DNA of 64,000 bases from Prevotella sp. (GTDB taxonomy: Bacteria; Bacteroidota; Bacteroidia; Bacteroidales; Bacteroidaceae), in assembly GCA_017483805.1 (NCBI GenBank), contig JAFUUL010000142.1, forward strand, positions 1-64,000, given 5' to 3'. Position numbers and translations under genes: made by a program. Below the pieces are notes generated by a model. That model made no database searches and was not told where the DNA came from. It was given only the letters and a program-made list of their open reading frames with translations. Positions 28,324-38,580 of this stretch are shown here, piece by piece; the stretch's first letter is position 1; each line of letters starts with the position of its first letter.

Positions 28324-30597
28324 ATGAAAAGGACTTTGCTTACATTTATAGTGGCCTTGGTGGCCATGATGGTCAACGCCCAGCAGGGGAATACAGACAA
28401 CAGCGTGGCCAGGAACCAAGCCGTCAATCAGGCTCGCCTGACGCTCATCAGCAACGATGTGAAGTACTACAACACTGATGACCTGGAGAGCATCAATATG
28501 GCCGACGGACAAGTGGTTGTCGTGACGAAGAGCCAGAAGCAGGATGTCTACAACGGACAAGTTGCGGCCATCCGTTTCGCAAAAAAGCAGGATGGCGTGC
28601 GCATCACAGAGGCTAAGGGCTGGCTGGAGTCGGCCTATGTGAAGTTCGACCTCTTTGAGGGTGCTACGCACTATCATGTCTATGTGCAGGGTGGGCAGTA
28701 TGCCGACTTTACACGCATCGACGACCAGTTAGTGCGCAACTACGGCACCTATGGTCGTGCTGATGTGGTGGGCCTGAAGGCTGGCACCTATTCTGTCAAG
28801 GTGGTGCCAGTGGTTGACGATGCAGAGGTGACAGGTATGGCCTCTACGGCGACCGACCTCATAGTCAGGAACTACGACCGCACAGGCTATGCCCACTTTA
28901 ACTATAATAGTGGTGTGGGTGCCTACAACAACGACGGTACGCTGAAGAACGGCGCCAAGGTGCTCTATGTGACGAAGAACACGGCCAAGACCATCAAGAC
29001 CAGTGTAGTGACTGATGCCAAAGGTGGTACTACGGAGTGTACAGGCCTGCAGGCCATCGTCGCTGCTTACGAGAAAGGGCAGGACACCACACCCATCGCC
29101 TTCCGCTTCATAGGACTTGTTACTGTCAACGATCTCGACGCAGTGGGCAGCAAGGAAGAAGGCATCCAGGTGAAAGGCCGCAAGGCCGACAGTGAGTTGA
29201 ACCTCACCTTCGAGGGCATTGGCGAGGATGCCACCATTCGCGGCTTCGGCTTCCTGGTGCGCAATTCGAAGAGCGTAGAGTTCCGCAATCTGGGCATCAT
29301 GCGCTGTCTGGACGACGGCCTGTCGCTCGATACTGACAACAGCAACATCTGGATTCACCATCTCGATGTGTTCTACGGCCCCAACGGCGGTGGCGACCAC
29401 GCCAAGGGTGACGGTTCGGTCGACGTGAAGAGCGACTCGAAGTTTGTCACCGTCTCCTACTGCCGCTACTGGGACACGGGCAAGACTAATATGTTTGGTA
29501 TGAAGAGCGAGAGCGGCCCCAACTACATCTCCTACCATCACAACTGGTTCGACCACAGCGACTCGCGCCATCCGCGTGTGCGCACGATGACCGTCCACGT
29601 GTGGAACAACTTCTTCGACAACGTGGCCAAGTATGGCGTGGGAGCCACTACGGGTGCCAGCGTCTTCGTAGAGAACAACTACTTCCTGAAGACCAAGAAG
29701 CCCATTCTCTCCAGCCTTCAGGGTACCGATGCCCTTGGCAGCGGCACATTCTCGGGCGAGGACGGCGGCATGATCAAAGCCTATGGCAACTACTTCGACC
29801 GTATGGCCGCCCACTTCAGTTACTACACGCAAAAGAGCCCCGCCTCTACGGGCTACGACGCCTATGAGACTACCACGCGAGACGAGCAGGTGCCCTCTAC
29901 GGAGGTGACCAAGGTCGGCGGAACAGCGTACAACAATTTCGACACCGACCAGAGCCGCATCTACGCCTACACGCCTGATGCTGCTTCCGACGTGCCTGCC
30001 ATCGTGAAGGGCTACTATGGTGCAGGCCGACTGAACCACGGCGACTTTACGTACTCGTTCGCTGACAACGTGGGCAGCGACAACGACGATTCCGCTTACG
30101 ACGCCACCCTCGGCAGCCTGCTGGACAACTACAAGTCGACGCTCGTGGGCGTCTTCGGTGAAGAGAGCGCTCAACCGGAGAATCCAGATAACCCTGACTA
30201 TCCGGACAACCCTGATACCCCCCAGGAAGGCACAATCCTGGCATCGTTCGACGGGGCTCCCTCAAATAGTATGTTCACCATCGGTGGAAGTTACGGCGAC
30301 GGTAAGATCACTTACGATGGCACCTATTATAAAAAAGGTGTGAAACTCGACTCGAAGGGTTCTATCACATTCACGCCCCAGAAGAACTATAGCATGACGC
30401 TGGTGCTGGCTACAAGTAAGAGCGGTCGCGATGTGAAGATCAACGATGTGGCAACGACTGTCAGCGGTGAACAGAATACTGATGGTGCCTACTACGAAAT
30501 GGAGCCTATCTCCATAACCAGCGGCACTGAGTATGTCATCAAGAAGGGTTCTGCCGAATCTATTGTGATGCTCATCAAACTGGTGCCTGTAGAGTAG
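28324..30597 (+). CDS. Secreted PL1-family pectate lyase with C-terminal accessory domain
   Basis: Cleaves polygalacturonate by beta-elimination. 757 residues. Signal peptide 1-19. An N-terminal region of about 170 residues resembles a Fn3-like or all-beta module. The right-handed beta-helix catalytic domain spans about 195-600 with NIWIHHLDVFYGPNGGGDHA, GDGSVDVKSDSKFVTVSYC (calcium-site region) and SDSRHPRVR (412-420), the RxPxxR-type catalytic arginine motif of PL1. A Pro/Asp/Asn linker (ENPDNPDYPDNPDTP, about 620-636) leads to a 110-residue beta-rich C-terminal domain, perhaps carbohydrate-binding. Pectin use fits the galactose genes earlier in the window, but they are not clustered with it. 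Confidence 0.9.
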   Translation: MKRTLLTFIVALVAMMVNAQQGNTDNSVARNQAVNQARLTLISNDVKYYNTDDLESINMADGQVVVVTKSQKQDVYNGQVAAIRFAKKQDGVRITEAKGWLESAYVKFDLFEGATHYHVYVQGGQYADFTRIDDQLVRNYGTYGRADVVGLKAGTYSVKVVPVVDDAEVTGMASTATDLIVRNYDRTGYAHFNYNSGVGAYNNDGTLKNGAKVLYVTKNTAKTIKTSVVTDAKGGTTECTGLQAIVAAYEKGQDTTPIAFRFIGLVTVNDLDAVGSKEEGIQVKGRKADSELNLTFEGIGEDATIRGFGFLVRNSKSVEFRNLGIMRCLDDGLSLDTDNSNIWIHHLDVFYGPNGGGDHAKGDGSVDVKSDSKFVTVSYCRYWDTGKTNMFGMKSESGPNYISYHHNWFDHSDSRHPRVRTMTVHVWNNFFDNVAKYGVGATTGASVFVENNYFLKTKKPILSSLQGTDALGSGTFSGEDGGMIKAYGNYFDRMAAHFSYYTQKSPASTGYDAYETTTRDEQVPSTEVTKVGGTAYNNFDTDQSRIYAYTPDAASDVPAIVKGYYGAGRLNHGDFTYSFADNVGSDNDDSAYDATLGSLLDNYKSTLVGVFGEESAQPENPDNPDYPDNPDTPQEGTILASFDGAPSNSMFTIGGSYGDGKITYDGTYYKKGVKLDSKGSITFTPQKNYSMTLVLATSKSGRDVKINDVATTVSGEQNTDGAYYEMEPISITSGTEYVIKKGSAESIVMLIKLVPVE

Positions 30598-30607
30598 GGG
30601 AGTCCAC

Positions 30608-30658
30608 AAAGCAGGGCCGTCAAGATAACTTTATACGGCTGGTGGTCCTGCTTTTCTT
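30608..30658 (+). terminator. Terminator of the pectate lyase gene
   Basis: AAAGCAGG (30608-30615) pairs with CCTGCTTT (30647-30654), with an inner stem GCCGT/ACGGC, followed by TCTTTG. Ten bases after the stop codon. Confidence 0.7.
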
Positions 30659-30729
30659 TGAATTTATTATCAATAAATGGGCGAATAATTAGAAAATGTT
30701 ACTATTTTAATAAAATAACTTACGATTTA

Positions 30730-30761
30730 TTTGTTTGTTGACTGAAAAATGCTTACCTTTG
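30730..30761 (+). promoter_or_regulatory. Promoter of the leucine operon
   Basis: TTTG at 30730-30733, 20 bases, TACCTTTG at 30754-30761; expected start near 30768, leader about 44 bases. No leader peptide, Leu-codon run or attenuator hairpin was found in that leader. Confidence 0.8.
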
Positions 30762-30811
30762 CATCCGCAAAAACGAAACGTAAACATTTTAAGGTATAAA
30801 GATTCAGTAAC

Positions 30812-32317
30812 ATGAGCGACAGATTGTACATTTTCGACACGACGCTGCGCGACGGCGAGCAGGTGCCTGGGTGCCAACTGAACACCATTGAGAAGATTCA
30901 GGTGGCCAAGGCTCTCGAGTTGTTGGGTGTCGACGTCATCGAGGCCGGCTTCCCCATCAGCAGCCCGGGCGACTTCAATTCAGTGATAGAAATTTCGAAA
31001 GCCGTCACGTGGCCCACTATCTGTGCCCTGACACGTGCCGTAGAGCGCGACATCGACGTGGCCGCCGAGGCTCTGCAGTATGCCAAGCGCAAGCGCATCC
31101 ACACGGGCATAGGCACCAGCGATGAGCACATCAAGTATAAGTTCAATTCTACGCGCGAGGAGATTATCGAGCGCGCAGTGGCCGCTGTGAAGTACGCCCG
31201 CAAGTACGTAGACGATGTGGAGTTCTACGCCGAGGATGCCGGTCGCACGGACAACGAGTATCTGGCCCGCGTGGTAGAGGCCGTCATCAAGGCCGGTGCC
31301 ACCGTCGTAAATATCCCCGACACGACTGGCTACTGCCTCCCTGACGAGTTCGGTGGCAAGATTCGCTACCTGATGGAGCATGTTGACGGCATAGACCGCG
31401 CCATCATCTCCACCCACTGCCACAACGATCTGGGCATGGCCACGGCCAACACGCTGGAGGGCGTGCTTAACGGTGCCCGCCAGGTGGAGGTGACTATCAA
31501 CGGCATCGGTGAGCGCGCAGGCAACACCAGCCTCGAGGAGATCGCCATGATACTGAAATGCCACAAGGGCATCAATATCGACACCAACATCAACACTACC
31601 AAGATATTTCCCACCTCGCGTCTCGTGTCCAGTCTCATGAACATGCCCGTGCAGCCCAACAAGGCCATCGTGGGCCGCAACGCCTTTGCCCATTCCAGCG
31701 GCATCCATCAGGACGGCGTGCTGAAAAACGTGCAGACCTATGAGATCATGGACCCCAAGGATGTGGGCATCGACGACAACTCGATCGTGCTGACCGCTCG
31801 CAGCGGCCGAGCCGCCCTGAAGCATCGGCTACACGTGAACGGCGTCGACGTGAGCGATGAGCAGAAAATTGACAAGATCTATGAAAAATTCCTCCAACTG
31901 GCTGACCAGAAGAAGGAGGTGACCGATGCCGACGTACTGATGCTGGCAGGTGCCGACACGGCCGACCAGCACGCTGTGCGACTGGACTTCCTGCAGGTGA
32001 CCACCGGCAAGGGTGTGAAGAGTGTGGCCTCTATCGGCCTGGACATCAGCGGCCAGAAGTTTGAGGCGGCCTCTTCTGGCAATGGCCCTGTAGACGCGGC
32101 CATCAAGGCGTTGAAGAAGATTATCATGAAGCAGATGACGCTGAAAGAGTTCACCATCCAGGCCATTTCGAAGGGCTCCGACGATGTGGGTAAGGTACAC
32201 ATGCAGGTGGAGTACGATGGCCAGATGTACTACGGCTTCGGTGCCAATACGGACATCGTGACGGCATCAGTGGAGGCCTATATTGACTGTATCAACAAAT
32301 TCAAAAGAACCGAATGA
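30812..32317 (+). CDS. leuA: 2-isopropylmalate synthase
   Basis: Condenses acetyl-CoA and 2-oxoisovalerate, the first step of leucine synthesis. HMGL-type TIM barrel: [17 protein letters not shown] at residues 8-24 (metal/substrate Asp), [17 protein letters not shown] near 204 (metal-binding His pair) and a [13 protein letters not shown] motif. The C-terminal regulatory domain (about 390-501) would bind leucine for feedback inhibition. 501 residues. Its stop overlaps leuC by four bases. Confidence 0.96.
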   Translation: MSDRLYIFDTTLRDGEQVPGCQLNTIEKIQVAKALELLGVDVIEAGFPISSPGDFNSVIEISKAVTWPTICALTRAVERDIDVAAEALQYAKRKRIHTGIGTSDEHIKYKFNSTREEIIERAVAAVKYARKYVDDVEFYAEDAGRTDNEYLARVVEAVIKAGATVVNIPDTTGYCLPDEFGGKIRYLMEHVDGIDRAIISTHCHNDLGMATANTLEGVLNGARQVEVTINGIGERAGNTSLEEIAMILKCHKGINIDTNINTTKIFPTSRLVSSLMNMPVQPNKAIVGRNAFAHSSGIHQDGVLKNVQTYEIMDPKDVGIDDNSIVLTARSGRAALKHRLHVNGVDVSDEQKIDKIYEKFLQLADQKKEVTDADVLMLAGADTADQHAVRLDFLQVTTGKGVKSVASIGLDISGQKFEAASSGNGPVDAAIKALKKIIMKQMTLKEFTIQAISKGSDDVGKVHMQVEYDGQMYYGFGANTDIVTASVEAYIDCINKFKRTE

Positions 32318-33690
32318 ATACCCTTTTCGACAAAATCTGGGACAAGCACGTGGTACAAATCGTTGACGATGGGCCCACGCAGTTGTACATAGACCGCCTC
32401 TATTGCCACGAGGTCACCTCGCCGCAGGCCTTCGACGGGCTGCGCAAGCGCGGGCTGAAGTGCTTCCGTCCGAAGCAGATATACTGTATGCCCGACCATA
32501 ATACGCCCACACATGACCAGGACAAGCCCATCGAGGATTCCGTGTCGCGCAAGCAGGTGGACACACTGGAGCGTAACGCCCGTGAGTTCGGACTGACTCA
32601 CTACGGCATGCTCTCGCCCGACAACGGCATCATCCACGTGGTAGGGCCCGAGAAAGGCCTTTCGCTGCCTGGCATGACCATCGTCTGCGGTGACTCGCAC
32701 ACCAGCACACATGGGGCTATGGGGGCAGTGGCTTTCGGCATAGGTACCAGCGAGGTAGAGATGGTGATGGCCTCGCAGTGCATCCTGCAGCAGAAGCCTC
32801 GCTCGATGCGCATCACCATCAACGGCACGCTCCAGCGGGGCGTCACGGCGAAGGACGTGGCCCTCTACTTGATGAGCCAACTGACCACCAGCGGCGCCAC
32901 GGGCTACTTTGTGGAATATAGCGGCGAAGTGGTGCGCTCGTTGTCGATGGAGGGTCGACTGACGCTGTGCAACCTGTCGATAGAAATGGGTGCGCGCGGC
33001 GGTTTCGTGGCTCCCGACGAGGTTACCTTCGCCTATCTGAAGGACAAGGAATATGCACCTAAGGGCGAGGCCTGGGAGCAGGCTGTGGCCTACTGGCGAA
33101 CGCTGAAGAGCGGTGACGATGCCGTGTTTGATAAGGAGTTGGTTTTCAATGCCGAAGATATCGAACCGCGAATCACTTATGGAACCAATCCGGGCATGGG
33201 CATCGGCATCAGCGAAGCTATACCTGCCGAAGGTGACGCCAATTTCCTCAAGGCATTGAACTACATGAAGTTCGAACCCGGTGAGAGGCTGCTTGGAAAG
33301 ACTGTTGACTATGTTTTCTTGGGTGCTTGCACCAACGGGCGCATCGAGGACTTCCGTGCCTTTGCGTCTATTGTAAAGGGACGTAGGAAGGCCGACCATG
33401 TCGTGTCCTGGCTTGTGCCTGGCTCATGGGCCGTGGATCGTCAGATACGCCAGGAGGGGCTCGACCGCGTACTCAGCGAGGCGGGTTTCGAGATTCGCCA
33501 GCCCGGCTGCTCGGCCTGTCTGGCTATGAACGACGATAAAGTGCCGGCCGGTAAGTTATGCCTATCGACTTCGAACCGTAACTTTGAGGGCCGTCAGGGC
33601 CCTGGTGCGCGCACTGTGCTCTGCTCGCCCCTCACGGCCGCCGCTGCCGCTGTCACAGGAGTAATAACCGACCCACGTACACTATTATGA
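32314..33690 (+). CDS. leuC: 3-isopropylmalate dehydratase large subunit
   Basis: Aconitase-family subunit carrying the [4Fe-4S] cluster; isomerises 2- to 3-isopropylmalate with Leu[21 protein letters not shown] near residue 126, [13 protein letters not shown] near 337 and [10 protein letters not shown] near 397 provide the three cluster cysteines. 458 residues, slightly shorter than some homologues but complete. Overlaps both leuA and leuD by four bases. Confidence 0.96.
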   Translation: MNTLFDKIWDKHVVQIVDDGPTQLYIDRLYCHEVTSPQAFDGLRKRGLKCFRPKQIYCMPDHNTPTHDQDKPIEDSVSRKQVDTLERNAREFGLTHYGMLSPDNGIIHVVGPEKGLSLPGMTIVCGDSHTSTHGAMGAVAFGIGTSEVEMVMASQCILQQKPRSMRITINGTLQRGVTAKDVALYLMSQLTTSGATGYFVEYSGEVVRSLSMEGRLTLCNLSIEMGARGGFVAPDEVTFAYLKDKEYAPKGEAWEQAVAYWRTLKSGDDAVFDKELVFNAEDIEPRITYGTNPGMGIGISEAIPAEGDANFLKALNYMKFEPGERLLGKTVDYVFLGACTNGRIEDFRAFASIVKGRRKADHVVSWLVPGSWAVDRQIRQEGLDRVLSEAGFEIRQPGCSACLAMNDDKVPAGKLCLSTSNRNFEGRQGPGARTVLCSPLTAAAAAVTGVITDPRTLL

Positions 33691-34277
33691 AACAGAAATT
33701 CGACATCATAACCTCCACCTGCGTGCCCCTGCCACTGGAGAACATAGACACCGACCAGATCATACCCGCACGCTTCCTGAAGGCCACTGACAAGGAGGGC
33801 TTTGGCGACAACCTTTTCCGCGACTGGCGCTACGACAATGATGGACAGCCCGTTAAGGACTTTGTGTTGAACAATCCCACCTATGGTGGTTGCATTCTCG
33901 TGGCCGGGCGCAACTTCGGCAGCGGTTCCTCTCGCGAGCACGCCGCATGGGCCATTGCTGGCTACGGCTTTCGCGTGGTCATCTCGTCGTTCTTTGCCGA
34001 TATCCACAAGCAGAACGAACTGAACAACTTCGTGCTGCCCGTCGTGGTTAGCGACGAATTCCTTGCTGAACTCTTCCGCTGCATTCAGGCCGACCCCAAG
34101 ACGCTAGTCGAGGTGGACCTGCCGCGGCAGACCGTCACCAACCAGGCCACCGGCCGACAGGAGCATTTCGACATCAATGGCTACAAGAAACACTGCCTGA
34201 TGAACGGGTTGGACGACATCGACTTTCTCGTGGCCAACCAAGCAAAGACTGAGGAATGGGAACACCGCAACAAGTAG
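33687..34277 (+). CDS. leuD: 3-isopropylmalate dehydratase small subunit
   Basis: Swivel-domain partner of Leu[19 protein letters not shown] near residue 12-29 and [17 protein letters not shown] near 73-89 are the usual signatures. 196 residues. The next gene starts 22 bases before its end (34256), an out-of-frame overlap, indicating tight co-translation. Confidence 0.95.
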   Translation: MKQKFDIITSTCVPLPLENIDTDQIIPARFLKATDKEGFGDNLFRDWRYDNDGQPVKDFVLNNPTYGGCILVAGRNFGSGSSREHAAWAIAGYGFRVVISSFFADIHKQNELNNFVLPVVVSDEFLAELFRCIQADPKTLVEVDLPRQTVTNQATGRQEHFDINGYKKHCLMNGLDDIDFLVANQAKTEEWEHRNK

Positions 34278-35836
34278 ACACCTACCAGCGCATACCGCCC
34301 TTCGTGGAGATTATGGACAGCACTTTGCGTGACGGCGAGCAGACCAACGGCGTGTCTTTCCTGCCACACGAGAAACTGATGATTGCGCGCAAATTGCTGC
34401 ACGACGTCAGTGTAGACCGCATAGAGGTGGCCTCGGCGGGTGTCAGCGAGGGCGAGAAGGAGGCCGTCACCATGATCTGTCGCTACGCCCGTCAGATAGA
34501 CCGTCTAGATCGTGTGGAAGTGCTTGGCTTCGTAGACGGTGGTCGCTCGGTCGACTGGATTGCGTCCTGCGGCGGAAAGGTGATCAACCTGCTGTGCAAG
34601 GGTTCGCTGAAGCACTGCACGCAGCAACTGCACAAGACCCCCGAGGAGCACATCAGCGACATTCGTCGAGAGGTGACATACGCCCATGAGTGCGGTCTCG
34701 CGGTCAACATCTATCTGGAGGACTGGTCGAATGGTATGAAGGATTCGCTCGACTATGTCTATCAGTTGATGGACGCGATGGTTGGGGAGAGGCAAGAGAT
34801 CAGCCGGTTTATGCTGCCCGATACGCTCGGCGTGATGAACCCGCTGCAGGTGATAGAGTACTTCCGAAAGATGATCAAGCGTTACCCGCAGGCGCACTTT
34901 GACTTCCACGCCCACAACGACTACGACCTGGCCGTATCCAACTCGCTGGCCGCCGTGCTCAGTGGGGCTCGTGGACTGCACGTCACCGTCAACGGACTGG
35001 GCGAACGCTGCGGCAATGCCCCGATGGCCTCCGTCCAGGCCATTCTCAAGGACCAGTTTCACGCTAAGACCAATATCGATGAGAGCCAACTGAACGACAT
35101 CAGCCGCCTGGTAGAGAGTTACAGCGGCATCGCTGTGGCCCCTAACCAGCCCATCGTCGGTGAGAACGTCTTCACACAGGTAGCCGGCGTACATGCCGAT
35201 GGCGACCAGAAAAACCAACTCTACTATAACGAACTGATGCCCGAGCGCTTCGGTCGCAAGCGAGAGTACGCTCTGGGCAAGAACAGCGGCAAGGCTAACA
35301 TACTGAAGAACTTGGAGGAACTTGGCCTCGAACTGACCCCTGAGCAGACACGCCGCGTCACCCAGCGCATCACCGAACTGGGCGACAAGAAGGAGCGCGT
35401 CACCCAGGATGACCTGCCCTACATTGTTAGCGACGTGCTGAAACACGACGCCCCCGAGGACAAGGTCAAACTGATCAGTTACGTTGTATCCACGGCCTAC
35501 GGACTGAAGCCCGGCGCCAATGTGCGCGTTGAAATCAACGGACAACAGTACGAAGCCGGAGCAACTGGCGACGGCCAGTACGACGCCTTCGTCAAGGCCC
35601 TGCGCTACATCTACAAGAAATACCAGGGCCGCACGTTCCCCATTTTGGCCAACTATCAGGTCAGCATCCCTCCCGGTGGCCGCACCGATGCCCTCGTGCA
35701 GACCATCATATCCTGGCACTATCGCGACGGCATCCTGCGCACTCGCGGTCTCGATGCCGACCAGACCGAAGCCGCTATCAAAGCCACCTTCAAGATGCTG
35801 AACATTATTGAGAACGAACTGAAATCATCGAAATAA
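34256..35836 (+). CDS. Second 2-isopropylmalate/citramalate synthase-type enzyme
   Basis: 526-residue paralogue of leuA in the same operon: DSTLRDGEQTNGVSFLPHEK near residue 21-40, FDFHAHNDYDLAVSNSLAAV near 213-232, NGLGERCGNAPMASVQ near 244, and a C-terminal dimerisation/regulatory domain (about 400-526). The replacement of HCHND by HAHND and the sequence distance from leuA suggest a different 2-oxo acid; citramalate synthase (pyruvate substrate, giving 2-oxobutyrate for isoleucine) is the main alternative. I cannot choose from sequence alone. Its first 7 codons are shared with leuD in another frame. Confidence 0.82.
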   Translation: MGTPQQVDTYQRIPPFVEIMDSTLRDGEQTNGVSFLPHEKLMIARKLLHDVSVDRIEVASAGVSEGEKEAVTMICRYARQIDRLDRVEVLGFVDGGRSVDWIASCGGKVINLLCKGSLKHCTQQLHKTPEEHISDIRREVTYAHECGLAVNIYLEDWSNGMKDSLDYVYQLMDAMVGERQEISRFMLPDTLGVMNPLQVIEYFRKMIKRYPQAHFDFHAHNDYDLAVSNSLAAVLSGARGLHVTVNGLGERCGNAPMASVQAILKDQFHAKTNIDESQLNDISRLVESYSGIAVAPNQPIVGENVFTQVAGVHADGDQKNQLYYNELMPERFGRKREYALGKNSGKANILKNLEELGLELTPEQTRRVTQRITELGDKKERVTQDDLPYIVSDVLKHDAPEDKVKLISYVVSTAYGLKPGANVRVEINGQQYEAGATGDGQYDAFVKALRYIYKKYQGRTFPILANYQVSIPPGGRTDALVQTIISWHYRDGILRTRGLDADQTEAAIKATFKMLNIIENELKSSK

Positions 35837-35848
35837 CGAATAATACTT

Positions 35849-36910
35849 ATGAAACTAAAGATTGCCGTTCTTCCGGGCGACGGAATAGGTCCGGAGATTA
35901 TGAAGCAGGGTGTGGCTGTGATGGATGCCATTGCCCGTAAATGTGGACATGAGTTTACCTACGAGGAGGCTCTGGTGGGTGCCTGTGCCATCGAGGCTGT
36001 TGGCGACCCTTACCCAGAGGCTACGCATGAAGTTTGTATGCGGGCCGATGCTGTGCTCTTCGCTGCTGTAGGTGACCTGAAATACGACAACAATCCTACG
36101 GCCAAGGTACGTCCAGAAACCGGTCTGCTGGCCATGCGCAAGAAACTGGGACTCTTTGCCAATGTGCGACCCGTGGCCACGTTCGACTGCCTGCTGCACA
36201 AGTCGCCCCTCAAGGACGAACTGCTGAAGGGAGCCGACTTCGTAGTGATTCGTGAACTGACGGGCGGTATGTATTTCGGTGAGAAATATCAGGATAACGA
36301 CAAGGCCTACGATACAGACATCTACACACGCCCCGAGATTGAGCGCATCCTGAAGGTCGCCTTCGAAATGGCCCAGAAGCGCAACCACCATCTGACTGTG
36401 GTAGACAAGGCCAACGTGCTGGCATCCAGCCGTCTGTGGCGTCAGATTGCCAAGGAGATGGAACCCCAGTATCCTGATGTGAACGCCGACTATATGTTCA
36501 TCGACAATGCTTCTATGCGAGTGCTCACCGAGCCACGCTTCTTCGATGTCATCGTCACAGAGAATACGTTTGGCGACATCCTGACCGACGAGACCTCGTG
36601 TATCACGGGCTCCATGGGCCTTCAGCCTTCATCGTCGCTGGGGCTTCACACGCCGCTCTTTGAGCCTGTTCACGGCTCATGGCCGCAGGCTGCCGGTCAG
36701 AATCTGGCCAACCCGCTCGCGCAGATTCTGTCTGCTGCCATGTTGCTGGAGCATTTTGGACTGGCCAAGGAGGGAACCCTCATTCGTGAAGCCGTCAATG
36801 CTTCGCTCGATGCCAATGTGCGCACGCCGGAGATTCAGGTCGAGGGCGGTGCCAAGTACGGAACCAAGGAGGTCGGTGCCTGGATTGTAGACTATATCCA
36901 AAAAGCATAG
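35849..36910 (+). CDS. leuB: 3-isopropylmalate dehydrogenase
   Basis: Oxidatively decarboxylates 3-isopropylmalate with NAD+. 353 residues. [15 protein letters not shown] at residues 8-22; [18 protein letters not shown] near 92-109; [11 protein letters not shown] near 133; the decarboxylating-dehydrogenase signature [20 protein letters not shown] near 236-255; and [18 protein letters not shown] near 272, the NAD-binding loop. Twelve bases separate it from the preceding synthase. The operon leuA-leuC-leuD-synthase-leuB covers the whole leucine-specific branch except the transaminase. Confidence 0.96.
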   Translation: MKLKIAVLPGDGIGPEIMKQGVAVMDAIARKCGHEFTYEEALVGACAIEAVGDPYPEATHEVCMRADAVLFAAVGDLKYDNNPTAKVRPETGLLAMRKKLGLFANVRPVATFDCLLHKSPLKDELLKGADFVVIRELTGGMYFGEKYQDNDKAYDTDIYTRPEIERILKVAFEMAQKRNHHLTVVDKANVLASSRLWRQIAKEMEPQYPDVNADYMFIDNASMRVLTEPRFFDVIVTENTFGDILTDETSCITGSMGLQPSSSLGLHTPLFEPVHGSWPQAAGQNLANPLAQILSAAMLLEHFGLAKEGTLIREAVNASLDANVRTPEIQVEGGAKYGTKEVGAWIVDYIQKA

Positions 36911-36917
36911 CACTTCA

Positions 36918-37595
36918 ATGCACAAAGGCCTTATCGTCCTCTTTGTCGCCATATTATGGCAATCATCCCCCCTCTTGGCTCAGACCTCCGAGCAGTGGCG
37001 AGATTCGCTTTCCGTGCTCGGACGGGCCATCGAGAAGAACCCCCATTCTGTGGAACTGCGACTGCGCAAAGCCGCTGTCAATCTGGAACTCAACCAATGG
37101 GACTATGCCATCGATGAGTATGGTCGCGTGCTCGACCTCGATTCCCGCAACCTGACGGCCCTCTATTTCAGAGCCTATGCCAACATGCAGTCGCGCCGCT
37201 ATGCGCTGGCTGTCGCCGACTATGAGCGTGTTCTCTCCATTGTGCCCAAGCACTTCGAGGCACAACTGGGATTGGCGATGGCCACGAAGAAAGCGGCAGG
37301 CAGGACTGAGACCGCTGACCGCTTCAACCAGTTGGTGCAACTCTTCCCCGACTCGGCCCTGGCTTTTGCTGCGCGTGCCGGCTATGAGATGGAACTGCAG
37401 CAGTGGGATGCCGCCCTCTACGATTGGGACGAGGCTATCCGTCTCTCCCCTAAGGATATCGGCTTCATGGTGTCTAAAGTAGAGGTTCTGCTTTCTCTTG
37501 GCAGGAAACGTGAGGCCAAGTCTCTTCTCGAATCCGCCATCGCCGCCGGCACCCCTCGCTCGGCCCTGAAAGATTGGCTCGATCGGTGTAAATAA
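36918..37595 (+). CDS. Exported TPR-repeat protein
   Basis: 225 residues. Signal peptide at about 1-21 (HKGLIVLFVAILWQSSPLLA). Then five to six tetratricopeptide repeats of about 34 residues (for example NPHSVELRLRKAAVNLELNQ, DYAIDEYGRVLDLDSRNLTA, YALAVADYERVLSIVPKHFE, DAALYDWDEAIRLSPKD). It probably mediates protein contacts in the periplasm or outer membrane; no partner is evident. It starts 7 bases after leuB, so it is in the leucine transcript, though function there is unlikely. The shared terminator lies 18 bases after its stop. Confidence 0.85.
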   Translation: MHKGLIVLFVAILWQSSPLLAQTSEQWRDSLSVLGRAIEKNPHSVELRLRKAAVNLELNQWDYAIDEYGRVLDLDSRNLTALYFRAYANMQSRRYALAVADYERVLSIVPKHFEAQLGLAMATKKAAGRTETADRFNQLVQLFPDSALAFAARAGYEMELQQWDAALYDWDEAIRLSPKDIGFMVSKVEVLLSLGRKREAKSLLESAIAAGTPRSALKDWLDRCK

Positions 37596-37613
37596 CAGTT
37601 CTGCTTGTTATAG

Positions 37614-37656
37614 AAAAAAAGAGTGTGTCGACTATTTCGACACACCCTCTTTTTTC
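37614..37656. terminator. Bidirectional terminator overlapping the end of the facing gene
   Basis: Stem GAGTGTGTCGA (37621-37631) with TCGACACACCCTC (37637-37649, two-base bulge), loop CTATT, flanked by seven A on the left and a run of T on the right, so it can work on both strands. The minus-strand gene's TAG stop (37632-37634) is in the loop and its last six codons form one stem arm. Confidence 0.85.
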
Positions 37657-38144
37657 TGCTGTTTGTTGTGCGCATTGTTCCTGCGGCCGGGGGCACCGTC
37701 GTGCCAGCCGCGAAGCATGCGGCGGTGGAAGCGGTCTTCGGCGTTGATCACATCGTAGACCTTGGTGGCAGGCAGAATCTCGAGGAACTTCTGATGATAG
37801 GTCTGCTGGATGCGCTTCATTTCCAGTTCCAGTTCGTCGCGGTCTTGGATGGCTTTCTTGCAGCCTTTCTCGTCCTGGGGCTTCTGTTGACCCATGTTGC
37901 GCTGGCGACCGTAGACGCTGCGCTGCTTGCTCTGCATTTCCTTGTAGACCGGGAAAAACTGCTCGGCCTCGGCGTCGGTGAGGTGGGCCTCCTGCTTGAT
38001 GAACTCCTGCAGGTCGGCATCGAACTTCTCCGGCGAGAACTTCTGCTGCTGTGGCTGCTTGCCCTGTGCGCCTTGTGCGCCAGCAGTGAGGGTGACGGCC
38101 AGTGCCAGCATGAGTGTCAGATAAATACGTTTCATCTTGTCCAT
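37632..38144 (-). CDS. Secreted helical protein of an ECF sigma operon
   Basis: 170 residues (or 167 from the second ATG at 38135). Signal peptide within the first 25 (KRIYLTLMLALAVTLTAGAQ). Then a Gln-rich linker and a mostly helical, highly charged body (FDADLQEFIKQEAHLTDAEA, AEQFFPVYKEMQSKQRSVYG), which is like periplasmic Spy/CpxP-type sensors in style, though no LTxxQ motif is clear. It is the third gene of sigma factor - membrane protein - secreted protein and is probably an envelope-stress component. The frame continues upstream to 38357, but that part antisense-overlaps the previous gene and lacks protein-like composition. Confidence 0.72.
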   Translation of the reverse strand: MDKMKRIYLTLMLALAVTLTAGAQGAQGKQPQQQKFSPEKFDADLQEFIKQEAHLTDAEAEQFFPVYKEMQSKQRSVYGRQRNMGQQKPQDEKGCKKAIQDRDELELEMKRIQQTYHQKFLEILPATKVYDVINAEDRFHRRMLRGWHDGAPGRRNNAHNKQQKKEGVSK

Positions 38145-38160
38145 AGAATCATTTCCTTGT

Positions 38161-38532
38161 TTAAATGTCAGCCAGTAGGCTGTAGTAGATTTCTTCGTTG
38201 TCCAGCATGGCGTAGTCGGCAGCCTCGTCGATGTAGGTGTCGTTGTAGTAGGCGTCCTGCTGCTGGAGGGCTGCTGTGGCTGCCTGCTGCTCGGCATTGT
38301 GGTGGTTGAAGTAGATGGCAACGCTGAAGACAGCGATGCAGACGCATGCGGCAGCATAGAGCAGAGGGCGCAGTCGGCGGATGAGTGCCGGCTTGGGCTG
38401 CTGTGCGGGCTCCTCCTGCGGCAGACGGCTCATGATGCGGTCTGAGAGTTGCTCGAAGTATCCCTCCGGTACGCGGAAGGGACTTGGCCTCTGGTCCATT
38501 TTGTTTCTGATGTATTCTTCTTCGTTCATCAT
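38161..38532 (-). CDS. Single-pass membrane protein, probable anti-sigma factor or its equivalent
   Basis: 123 residues: cytosolic N-terminal 50 (EEEYIRNKMDQRPSPFRVPEGYFEQL, a pattern seen ahead of the membrane helix in Bacteroidota sigma-linked proteins), one transmembrane helix at about 54-72 (LLYAAACVCIAVFSVAIYF), then a short Gln/Asp/Tyr-rich outer tail. No zinc-type HxxxCxxC motif, so it is not a classic ZAS anti-sigma factor. The assignment rests on position directly after the ECF sigma gene (48 bases) and topology. Confidence 0.65.
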   Translation of the reverse strand: MMNEEEYIRNKMDQRPSPFRVPEGYFEQLSDRIMSRLPQEEPAQQPKPALIRRLRPLLYAAACVCIAVFSVAIYFNHHNAEQQAATAALQQQDAYYNDTYIDEAADYAMLDNEEIYYSLLADI

Positions 38533-38580
38533 GTTATGGTATCTTTTATATTATTGTAGACGCGTGATGTTGGTATAAGT

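Noticed and set aside
28729..30174. 481-codon minus-strand frame opposite the pectate lyase
   Set aside because: Antisense to clear PL1 motifs.
30762..30811. Leader peptide or T-box in front of leuA
   Set aside because: Leader is only about 44 bases, without Leu codons or structure.
38145..38357. N-terminal 71-codon extension of the secreted protein in the ECF operon
   Set aside because: Thr/Ser/Pro-rich, overlaps the neighbour gene in another frame, and a signal peptide starts at 38144.
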